From: Oscillospiraceae bacterium
GTDB taxonomy: Bacteria; Bacillota; Clostridia; Oscillospirales; Oscillospiraceae
DNA length: 5,673 bases
Direction of reading: 5' to 3'
NCBI GenBank assembly: GCA_017624645.1
Contig: JAGAMQ010000163.1
Location: 1-5,673, forward strand
Within the stretch, counting starts at the first letter, position 1, and the number at the start of each line of letters is the position of its first letter. This document shows, piece after piece, positions 1 to 5,088 of the stretch. The translations under genes and the position numbers were made by a program. Under the pieces are notes generated by a model that worked only from the letters and a program-made list of their open reading frames with translations, had not been told where the DNA came from and made no database searches.

Positions 1-624
1 CAGCACCGGGGCAATGACACCTTCCCGGATGTAACGGCGCAGCTCGCTGATCTCAAAATCCTCGGTGTGCATCACAGACACCACCACAGTATCCACGCCT
101 ACCACATTGCCGTCTTCATCAAACTCGATGCTTACCTGAGTTTTTCCGTCGGGACGAAGCAGATCGTTGCTCCGGACGCACTGGGTCAGGCGATTGGCCA
201 GCGCCCGGGAAAGGGCCGCAGGCAGGGGCATCTTTTCGGGGGTCTGGGTGCAGGCACCGCCGAACATCATACCCTGGTCACCGGCACCGCCCACCTCATC
301 ATTGGTACCCATGGCAATGTCGGCAGACTGGGTGTGGACCTTACACACAATCTCCACCGTTTCGGCACTGAAGCCGGTGGCGGGATCGGTGTAGCCGATG
401 GAGGCGATCACCTGCCGTGCCACATTTGCATAGTCCACCTGCGCCTGGGTGGTGATCTCGCCGCAGATCAGGCAGAAATTGGTGGTGACCATCACCTCAC
501 AGGCTACCCGGGAATTGGGGTCCTGTGCAAGGCAGGCATCTAAAATGGCATCGGAAATGGCATCCGCCACCTTATCAGGGTGACCGCAGGTCACGCACTC
601 AGAAGTAAACAGTCTCTTTTCCAT
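1..624 (-). CDS. metK: S-adenosylmethionine synthetase (methionine adenosyltransferase), 3' part cut by window edge
   Basis: This cytosolic enzyme makes S-adenosylmethionine from methionine and ATP, releasing phosphate and diphosphate. The window holds the N-terminal 208 residues, about half of a usual 380-400 residue MetK; the frame is open to the left edge. Visible signatures are FTSE at residues 6-9, GHPDK at 14-18 (ATP/metal-binding His15 and Asp17), GEITT at 55-59 with the methionine-binding Glu, HTQS at 97-100 of the gating loop, and the family signature GAGDQG at 113-118 followed by MMFG. The LRPDGKTQV stretch at 156-164 also fits the family. The ATG at 624 is chosen because AAGGAG lies 8 bases upstream and the protein starts right at the family's usual N-terminus. 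A SAM-I riboswitch precedes it, so the gene should be switched off when SAM is plentiful. Oddity: the normally invariant Glu before GHPDK is Cys13. Identity is certain. Confidence 0.97.
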   Translation of the reverse strand, partial: MEKRLFTSECVTCGHPDKVADAISDAILDACLAQDPNSRVACEVMVTTNFCLICGEITTQAQVDYANVARQVIASIGYTDPATGFSAETVEIVCKVHTQSADIAMGTNDEVGGAGDQGMMFGGACTQTPEKMPLPAALSRALANRLTQCVRSNDLLRPDGKTQVSIEFDEDGNVVGVDTVVVSVMHTEDFEISELRRYIREGVIAPVL

Positions 625-632
625 ATGATTTT

Positions 633-638
633 CTCCTT
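633..638 (-). promoter_or_regulatory. metK ribosome binding site
   Basis: AAGGAG on the minus strand, 8 bases from the metK ATG at 624. It lies directly downstream of the U-tract of the riboswitch terminator, so ribosomes can only load when transcription has read through. It fixes the metK start. Confidence 0.85.
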
Positions 639-640
639 GT

Positions 641-678
641 AAAAAAAATCTGCACACACCGAAGACCCGATGTGCGCA
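641..678 (-). terminator. Intrinsic terminator of the SAM-I riboswitch (metK leader)
   Basis: On the minus strand TGCGCACATCGG and TCGGTGTGTGCA pair as a 12-bp stem with three or four G-U wobbles and a GTCT loop. This is followed two bases later by eight T's (641-648 on the plus strand). The hairpin sits between the SAM-I aptamer and the metK RBS, the standard place for the expression platform of an S-box switch. In the family, SAM binding lets this hairpin form and stops transcription; without SAM an alternative pairing with the aptamer's 3' side should prevent it. I did not work out the antiterminator pairing in full. Confidence 0.9.
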
Positions 679-688
679 TCTATCGAAT

Positions 689-779
689 CCTCATCTCTCG
701 TTGCCGCCGGATTTGGCACCTTGTACATAACAGGTTGCCGGGTTTCATCGGGCCGTTCCCTCCACCACTCTTGATAAGG
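689..779 (-). ncRNA. SAM-I (S-box) riboswitch aptamer controlling metK
   Basis: The minus strand carries nearly every conserved block of the SAM-I aptamer in order: CTTATCAAGAG (5' side of P1 and J1/2), GGTGGAGGGA, GCCCGATGAAACCCGGCAACC (P2 with kink-turn and the pseudoknot partner), a variable P3 (CCTGT/ACAAGG), GGTGCCAAATCC, then GAGAGATGAG closing P1. P1 pairs CCTTATC (773-779) with GATGAGG (689-695). In this class SAM binds between P1 and P3 and stabilises P1, which favours the downstream terminator. The location upstream of metK, a classic S-box target in Firmicutes, fits exactly. Confidence 0.96.
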
Positions 780-799
780 CTGGTATGTAGTTCGTATAT

Positions 800-827
800 A
801 TTCTACTCATTTTCGCCGAATTGTCAA
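800..827 (-). promoter_or_regulatory. Sigma-A promoter of metK
   Basis: Minus-strand -35 TTGACA (822-827, perfect match) and -10 TAGAAT (800-805, 5 of 6) with a 16-base spacer. The start point should fall near 793, just upstream of the SAM-I aptamer, giving a leader of about 170 bases. Confidence 0.85.
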
Positions 828-860
828 CTGTTTTTTTCTTTTTCCCCGAAAATGTTCTTA

Positions 861-889
861 TGGACTTTTCCACAGAAAGCTGATATCAT
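861..889 (+). promoter_or_regulatory. Probable promoter of the rhomboid-like gene
   Basis: TGGACT (861-866, 4 of 6 to TTGACA) and TATCAT (884-889, 5 of 6 to TATAAT) are 17 bases apart, with the start point expected near 896. It is divergent from the metK promoter, whose -35 is about 34 bases away. The leader to the TTG start would be only about 25 bases, enough for the RBS. Confidence 0.55.
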
Positions 890-905
890 AAAGCTACTTA
901 CTTTT

Positions 906-910
906 GGGAG
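906..910 (+). promoter_or_regulatory. RBS deciding the TTG start of the rhomboid-like gene
   Basis: GGGAG ends 9 bases before the TTG at 920 but abuts the TTG at 911 with no spacing. The only usable start in reach of it is therefore 920. No ATG lies in frame between the upstream stop at 881-883 and these TTG codons. Confidence 0.6.
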
Positions 911-919
911 TTGAGGATT

Positions 920-1828
920 TTGAAGAACCTTCGCAGAAGTTTTGACCGGTTTTGCTACAAAAACCGGGACAAGGGCATCCCCAATCTGATGCTGTATATC
1001 GCCATTGGCAATGCCATCGTGCTGATTTTAAGTCTGTTTAACGGCGGAGCCGCACTGTATTCCCTGCTGTGCTTTGACAAAAGCCTGATCCTGAAGGGGC
1101 AAGTGTGGCGGCTGGTCAGCTATGTGTTTACACAGTCATCCGATTCCTTCCTCGGTCTTATTTTCCTGTATTTCTTCTATATGCTGGGCAGGCATGTGGA
1201 GCAGAGCATGGGAACCTTCCGGTTTAATCTCTTTTACCTGTCCGGTGTCCTGCTCATGGATATATTTGCCATGATCTTCTGCCCGGTGATCCCGGATGGC
1301 GGAGTAACGGACGCACAGTACACTATGCTCATCACTACCCTGCCTGTTTACTACAACATGGCATACTACCTCCATCTGAGCCTTTTGCTCACCTTTGCCA
1401 CCCTGTATCCCGATGCCCGATTCCTGATCTTCTTCGTAATTCCCATTAAGGGCTGGGTCATTGCCCTTATCTACCTTGTAATGGTAGCAGCGGAGATCTT
1501 CAACCTGTCCGTCCCCGTATTCTATTTTCCCCACAACCTGTTCCCGCTGGTGGCGGTTGCCAACTACCTGCTGTTTATGGGAGGAGGCATCCGTAATGTA
1601 TTCCCCTTCCTGAACCGACCCCGAAAAATGAAAACACCCAAAACCACCGGCACGATCCCCTTTGTTCCCAAAGCCGATCCCCAGCCCCGGGATTTCACCC
1701 ACCGCTGCCGGGTCTGCGGCAGAACCGATGTCACCAACCCGGAGTTGGAGTTCCGGTACTGTTCCCGGTGCAACGGCTATCACTGCTACTGCCAGGATCA
1801 CATCAACAACCATATCCATGTGGAATAA
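920..1828 (+). CDS. Rhomboid-like integral membrane protein with C-terminal zinc-ribbon, protease active site not evident
   Basis: A 302-residue polytopic membrane protein (numbering from TTG 920). Hydrophobic segments lie near residues 22-42, 76-92, 101-123, 145-162, 167-195 and 203-222. Rhomboid-type marks are WRLVSYVF (WR at 63-64), the LGRHVEQSMGTFRFNLFYL stretch around 89-107 resembling the GxxxE...G..RF..YL block after TM2, and ATLYPDARFLIFFVIPIK followed by W at 160-179, as in rhomboid TM4/TM5. The catalytic GxSG before that block is absent (NMAYYLHLSLL instead), so peptidase activity is doubtful. The tail has C263-x2-C266, C281-x2-C284, H288, C289, C291 and His 294/298/300, a likely zinc-binding module facing the cytosol. 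I recall similar clostridial proteins annotated as rhomboid family or hypothetical; their substrate is unknown. Transcribed alone, divergent from metK. An alternative start is TTG 911 (305 residues). Confidence 0.85.
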   Translation: MKNLRRSFDRFCYKNRDKGIPNLMLYIAIGNAIVLILSLFNGGAALYSLLCFDKSLILKGQVWRLVSYVFTQSSDSFLGLIFLYFFYMLGRHVEQSMGTFRFNLFYLSGVLLMDIFAMIFCPVIPDGGVTDAQYTMLITTLPVYYNMAYYLHLSLLLTFATLYPDARFLIFFVIPIKGWVIALIYLVMVAAEIFNLSVPVFYFPHNLFPLVAVANYLLFMGGGIRNVFPFLNRPRKMKTPKTTGTIPFVPKADPQPRDFTHRCRVCGRTDVTNPELEFRYCSRCNGYHCYCQDHINNHIHVE

Positions 1829-1832
1829 AAGA

Positions 1833-1871
1833 CAGCGCGATGCTCAAAGGCATCGCGCTGTTTGTTTTATT
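1833..1871 (+). terminator. Intrinsic terminator after the rhomboid-like gene, possibly bidirectional
   Basis: CAGCGCGATGC and GCATCGCGCTG form a perfect 11-bp stem (1833-1843 with 1850-1860; an outer A-T pair extends it to 12) around a TCAAAG loop, followed by TTTGTTTTATTTG. It starts 5 bases after the TAA. On the minus strand the same stem is followed by CTTTTATT, so it may also stop the convergent oxidoreductase operon that ends at 1919. Confidence 0.92.
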
Positions 1872-1918
1872 TGTGTCTCAAAGCCGAAGCACCCAGAAAC
1901 ACGTTCCGGAAGCCAATA

Positions 1919-3289
1919 TTATGGATGCTGGGCAGGAATATTTGCCGTTGCAACGACCTTCGCTCCCATCAGGTCCTCCACAAGAACCTCGCCGCATACA
2001 TAGTCACGGTCAGGCAACGTAATTCTCTGGAGCGCAGCAACCGCCTCCATGAGTTTTGCCTGAGAGATCGGTTCCACAGTACGGGCAGGGATCAATCTTC
2101 CGTCCTGAGTTCGTACTGTCAGGGTCAACGTACGAACCGGGTCAGTCCGTTCCTGCCGGGCATATTCAATACCTCTCTTGCACTTATTGCCGCTGATGCT
2201 GCCATCGGCCTCATAGCGCAGGCGGCAGCCGTTGGGGCACAGAATACAGTTCAGAGCATCCGGTTCGGGCAGGCCCTTTGCCGGCTCACTGAGCCGTGAA
2301 AGGACCCACTGCTCCATCTGGCCGCCGCTGCAAAATGCTGCCGCATTTTTACCTGCAATCTCACCCTGGGCAGAAACAAAATCCACCAGATCCATAACCG
2401 CATGGGAGTTACCGCAGGAGAAAACGCCGGGAACGCTGGTCTGCATATAGTCATCCGTTACCGTTCCATTGGATCTGGGATCCAATTTCACACCGGCAGC
2501 TTTCGCCACTTCGTTTTCAGGGATCAGACCCACAGACAGCACCAGTGCGTCGCACTCAACGGTCCAGCCGGAACCGGGGATCGGTTTATTGTTTTCATCC
2601 ACTCTGGATATCTCCACAGCAGAAAGGTTCCGTTTTCCGACGATGTTGGAAACCGTATGTCCGGTATACAGCGGAATATTGAAATCATATAAGCACTGTT
2701 GGATATTTCGCTGAAGACCGCCGGAATTTTGCATCAGCTCCACAACTGCCAGGACCTTAGCGCCCTCCAGGGTCAACCGGCGGGCCATGATCAGACCAAT
2801 ATCTCCGGATCCGAGAATAACAACTTTTTTGCCGATCATAATATTGCGGATGTTGACAAAATTCTGCACCACGCCCGCCGTGAACACACCCGCAGGACGG
2901 GTACCCGGAATCATAACCGCACCCCGAGTCCGCTCTCTGCAGCCGGTTGCAAGGACAACAGCACCTGCCTCATAGATATGCAGACCATCCGGTCCCACTG
3001 CTGTCACCTGCCGCTGTGCAGACATATCTACGACCATTGTACCGCACTTGATCTCCACGCCACAATCCAGCGCCTCCTGAATCGCCCGGGTCGCATACTC
3101 CGGTCCTGCCAGGGTTTGCTTATATCGGATCAAGCCAAAACCGTCGTGGATACATTGATTCAAAATACCACCGGCCCGGGAATCCCGTTCCAGAACAAGA
3201 ACACGCTGCGCACCGGCTTTTCTTGCGGCACATGCTGCTGCAAGTCCGCCGGGACCGCCGCCAACAACGATCACATCATATTTTTCCAT
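1919..3289 (-). CDS. FAD/NAD(P)-dependent oxidoreductase fused to a C-terminal DUF1667 domain
   Basis: A 456-residue flavoprotein (numbering from ATG 3289). Residues 1 to about 325 form a two-dinucleotide-fold pyridine nucleotide oxidoreductase: FAD motif GGGPGG at 10-15, ILNQCIHDGFG around Cys46, ATGCRERTRGA at 114-124, NAD(P) motif GSGDIG at 160-165, and the FAD-contacting GVFSCGNSHAVMDLV at 288-302. There is no CxxC redox disulfide. Residues about 343-456 match DUF1667: C348-x2-C351-x3-C355-x14-C370, then YARQE, LTLTV and a closing KVVATANI. DUF1667 is normally a separate protein of about 120 residues encoded next to such an oxidoreductase and a GlpA-like partner, so this is a fusion. It probably passes electrons between its partner flavoprotein and NAD(P). 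ATG 3289 is preferred over GTG 3292 because GGGGAGGG lies 8 bases upstream. The overlap with the upstream stop implies coupled translation. The substrate cannot be read from sequence. Confidence 0.92.
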   Translation of the reverse strand: MEKYDVIVVGGGPGGLAAACAARKAGAQRVLVLERDSRAGGILNQCIHDGFGLIRYKQTLAGPEYATRAIQEALDCGVEIKCGTMVVDMSAQRQVTAVGPDGLHIYEAGAVVLATGCRERTRGAVMIPGTRPAGVFTAGVVQNFVNIRNIMIGKKVVILGSGDIGLIMARRLTLEGAKVLAVVELMQNSGGLQRNIQQCLYDFNIPLYTGHTVSNIVGKRNLSAVEISRVDENNKPIPGSGWTVECDALVLSVGLIPENEVAKAAGVKLDPRSNGTVTDDYMQTSVPGVFSCGNSHAVMDLVDFVSAQGEIAGKNAAAFCSGGQMEQWVLSRLSEPAKGLPEPDALNCILCPNGCRLRYEADGSISGNKCKRGIEYARQERTDPVRTLTLTVRTQDGRLIPARTVEPISQAKLMEAVAALQRITLPDRDYVCGEVLVEDLMGAKVVATANIPAQHP

Positions 3290-4743
3290 CACTTTACCCT
3301 CCCCGCAAACAGCTCCGAGCCTTCATCCCGGTAAGCAACATCCTCTACCCTTACGCCATATTCCTTCTCCAGGATCTCCACGATCCGGGTGAGGCAATAA
3401 CCGCCCTGGCAGCGGCCGGTCGTAGGCCAGGCACGGTATTTGATGCCGGAGATGGTCTTAACGCCCAAGGGATTCTCGATCGCCTGGCATATTTCTTTCT
3501 TTGTGATTTGCTGGCAGCGGCAGATCACTTCGCCATAATCAGGGTCTTGGGCAATCAGTTCTGCCTTTCGTTCCGGGGTCTGCTCTGCAAAACGGATGAT
3601 ATTCTTGTGTTTTCCGCAAAAATCCGGATTCGGAGCGGGCTGCAGGATTCCTTGCACCATGGCACTGACCCGCTTGGCAATGGGCATGGATGCGGTCATA
3701 CCCGGTGATTCAATACCCACCAGATTGATAAAATTGGGGACGGAAGGCTCTTCTTTAATGACAAAATCCCGGAAGCCACCCTCCTCGGGAGATGCCAGCT
3801 TGGGACGGGTACCGGCAAAAGCACCGATGACATCCTTCCTCTGGAGCGCCGGAAGCAGTTTCTGGGCTGCGGCAAACAACTCGTCCTGAGTTTTGGACAC
3901 AGTGCCGTAATCTAAATGATCGTTGATATGCTCCGCGTTGGGACCCACCAGCAGATTGCCATGAATGGTAGGCGTCAAGTGGATACCCAAGCCACTGTTT
4001 CCCTTGGTAGGTGCAGGATAGACGGGAATGGTTAAGTAATCATTGGCGATCTTATCAAGGATCAGGTACTCACCCCGACAGGGGTAGATATGGTATTCAT
4101 CCACGCCAACCATGGCAGAGATCTTATCACTGAACATACCGGCTGCATTCACCAGCACCCGGGTCTTGAAGACACCTTGGGAGGTGGTGACAGCAAACAG
4201 GTCACCGTCTTTCTTCACCGCAACAACACGGTTATTCAAGAAAAAGCGGGCACCGTTGTAAACGGCATTTTCAGCCAAAGCAACGGTATATAAAAACGGA
4301 TCAAAAATTGCCGTATTAGGCGAATACAGACCGCCAAAACCGCCCACATTGGGTGCCAACTTTTGCACAGCTGCATGATCCACCATGCGCAGTCCCTTGC
4401 AGCCGTTTTCCTCTCCCTGGCGGAGCAGCTTTTCCAGGGTCTCCATTTCCGCCTCATCGAAGGCAACCAGCAGCTTGCCGGTCTTCTTATAGGGCACATC
4501 CAGCTCCGCACACAGCGCTTCAAAATTTTCATTGCCTTCCACGCAGAGCTCCGCCATCAAAGTGCCCGGCTTGTTATTAAAGCCGGCGTGAACCACTGCG
4601 GAATTGCGGCCGCTGGCTCCTGCTGCTACATCACAGCCTTTATCCACCACGCCGATTCGCAGCTGACTTCTGGAAAGCTCCCGGGCAATGGCACAGCCTA
4701 CAGCACCGGCACCTACAACCAAAACATCAAATTGTTCATTCAT
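3289..4743 (-). CDS. GlpA/LhgO-like FAD-dependent oxidoreductase with C-terminal BFD-type [2Fe-2S] domain
   Basis: A 484-residue DAO-family flavoprotein. The N-terminal FAD fold shows VLVVGAGAVG (7-16) and VVDKG (32-36), then the family's SGRNSAVVHAGF at 44-55. Cofactor-side blocks continue with VNAAGMFSDKI around 198-208, PCRGEYLILD at 221-230 and IESPGMTASMPIA at 344-356. A C-terminal bacterioferritin-associated-ferredoxin-like domain carries C408-x-C410 and C445-x4-C450, expected to hold a [2Fe-2S] cluster. This layout is that of the GlpA-type glycerol-3-phosphate dehydrogenases of Thermotoga and Clostridia and also resembles L-2-hydroxyglutarate oxidase (LhgO), so G3P is the leading but unproven substrate; hydroxy or amino acids remain possible. 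The enzyme is cytosolic, with no signal peptide or membrane segment. ATG 4743 is chosen over an upstream TTG at 4779 because the FAD strand begins at once and AAAAGGGGA lies about 11 bases upstream. It is the first gene of a two-gene operon; its TGA overlaps the next ATG. Confidence 0.93.
   Translation of the reverse strand: MNEQFDVLVVGAGAVGCAIARELSRSQLRIGVVDKGCDVAAGASGRNSAVVHAGFNNKPGTLMAELCVEGNENFEALCAELDVPYKKTGKLLVAFDEAEMETLEKLLRQGEENGCKGLRMVDHAAVQKLAPNVGGFGGLYSPNTAIFDPFLYTVALAENAVYNGARFFLNNRVVAVKKDGDLFAVTTSQGVFKTRVLVNAAGMFSDKISAMVGVDEYHIYPCRGEYLILDKIANDYLTIPVYPAPTKGNSGLGIHLTPTIHGNLLVGPNAEHINDHLDYGTVSKTQDELFAAAQKLLPALQRKDVIGAFAGTRPKLASPEEGGFRDFVIKEEPSVPNFINLVGIESPGMTASMPIAKRVSAMVQGILQPAPNPDFCGKHKNIIRFAEQTPERKAELIAQDPDYGEVICRCQQITKKEICQAIENPLGVKTISGIKYRAWPTTGRCQGGYCLTRIVEILEKEYGVRVEDVAYRDEGSELFAGRVK
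3297..3304 (-). promoter_or_regulatory. RBS of the DUF1667-fused oxidoreductase, inside the upstream gene
   Basis: GGGGAGGG on the minus strand lies inside the last codons of the upstream gene, 8 bases from ATG 3289 and 5 from GTG 3292. The spacing favours the ATG. Confidence 0.7.
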
Positions 4744-4800
4744 ATAGACCGAATCCCCTTTTGCTTTAGTTTTTTGCAAGTTGTTGTGGAATTTTATTCT

Positions 4801-4829
4801 ATTTTACCATGATTCGACCGCCGTTTCCA
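4801..4829 (-). promoter_or_regulatory. Probable promoter of the oxidoreductase operon
   Basis: Minus-strand TGGAAA (4824-4829, 4 of 6) and TAAAAT (4801-4806, 5 of 6) are 17 bases apart. TGG directly precedes the -10, giving an extended TGnTAAAAT. The start point would be near 4794, leaving a leader of about 50 bases before ATG 4743. Confidence 0.6.
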
Positions 4830-4874
4830 GTAGCAAAAATAAAGATTTGCAGTTCGCTTTTAACTACCATTCAT

Positions 4875-4904
4875 TTTATATCGATTGTCAGTTACCGATA
4901 TAAA
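4875..4904. promoter_or_regulatory. 30-bp interrupted palindrome, candidate operator
   Basis: TTTATATCG (4875-4883) and CGATATAAA (4896-4904) are perfect 9-base inverted repeats around a 12-base spacer. It lies about 46 bases upstream of the operon's -35, where an activator could bind, and overlaps the plus-strand promoter-like pair at 4885-4914, where a repressor could block. I do not recognise the binding protein. AT-rich sequence makes chance matches easier, so the role is inferred. Confidence 0.45.
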
Positions 4905-4914
4905 CATATATAAT
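4885..4914 (+). promoter_or_regulatory. Plus-strand promoter-like sequence with no gene downstream
   Basis: TTGTCA (4885-4890, 5 of 6 to TTGACA) and a perfect TATAAT (4909-4914) are separated by 18 bases. The start point would be near 4921, directly at the base of the following hairpin, and no plus-strand coding region follows. Its -35 lies inside the 12-base palindrome spacer. Confidence 0.45.
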
Positions 4915-4921
4915 ACAGCAC

Positions 4922-4966
4922 CCAAGGTGGCATTTGACAAGGAAATGCCACCTTGGATTTTGATTT
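4922..4966 (+). terminator. Perfect 14-bp hairpin with T-rich tail, orphan plus-strand terminator or tiny RNA
   Basis: CCAAGGTGGCATTT (4922-4935) pairs without mismatch with AAATGCCACCTTGG (4943-4956) around a 7-base loop, followed by ATTTTGATTT. It has terminator form on the plus strand, yet the nearest genes on both sides are minus-strand, so it terminates no visible gene. On the minus strand the hairpin is followed by GTGCTGTATT, which is no clear U-tract. It may be the whole of a short hairpin RNA from the promoter at 4885-4914, a block to antisense transcription into the operon, or a relic of a lost gene. Confidence 0.6.
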
Positions 4967-5051
4967 AAATGTTAAAAAATACCATAATTGGGTCTTATTA
5001 GTCTTGTAGCACAGGGACAAATGAGAGGCACCCGCCCCTACCGTCCTATGC
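4967..5051. other. Intergenic stretch without a recognised gene; possible remnant of a dispersed repeat
   Basis: Between the orphan hairpin and the deacetylase terminator I see no coding region or RNA gene. The minus-strand text GGTAGGGGCGGGTGCCTCT (about 5024-5042) is a GC-rich island in AT-rich DNA and reminds me of GTAGGGGCGGGY-type intergenic repeats common in gut Clostridia. Only one copy is in the window, so this is a weak, memory-based call. Confidence 0.25.
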
Positions 5052-5080
5052 AAAAAGGTTGCTGCCGGTCGGCAGCAACC
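5052..5080 (-). terminator. Intrinsic terminator of the polysaccharide deacetylase gene
   Basis: GGTTGCTGCC (5057-5066) and GGCAGCAACC (5071-5080) form a perfect 10-bp stem with a 4-base loop. On the minus strand it is followed by TTTTTGC. It lies 8 bases past the deacetylase TAA. Confidence 0.9.
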
Positions 5081-5088
5081 CTTTGGGT

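Noticed and set aside
67..543. Open frame of 158 codons on the plus strand.
   Set aside because: It is antisense to metK, which is identified beyond doubt, is rich in His/Gly from complementary codons, and has no RBS or family likeness.
672..914. Open frame of 80 codons on the plus strand between metK and the rhomboid-like gene.
   Set aside because: It runs through the complement of the SAM-I riboswitch and both promoters. Its product is a low-complexity Phe/Ser/Pro-rich shadow.
1136..1819. Open frame of 227 codons on the minus strand.
   Set aside because: It is antisense to the rhomboid-like gene, whose membrane segments and zinc tail are clearly real. No recognisable domain in the minus-strand product.
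920..1828. Calling the membrane protein an active rhomboid serine protease.
   Set aside because: The GxSG motif expected before the YPDAR block is missing, so only a rhomboid-like fold is supported.
1862..2299. Open frame of 145 codons on the plus strand downstream of the terminator.
   Set aside because: It is antisense to the DUF1667 domain and lies after a strong terminator, with no promoter or RBS.
2240..2330. A frameshift or missed stop creating an artificial fusion between the oxidoreductase and DUF1667.
   Set aside because: The frame is continuous through the linker and both domains have intact motifs in the same frame. No sign of an internal RBS with a start codon at the junction was evident.
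2699..3334. Open frame of 211 codons on the plus strand.
   Set aside because: It is antisense to the FAD and NAD(P) motifs of the oxidoreductase; codons and composition are those of a shadow frame.
4363..4812. Open frame of 149 codons on the plus strand reaching into the operon promoter region.
   Set aside because: It is antisense to the N-terminal FAD fold of the GlpA-like protein and lacks an RBS or family match.
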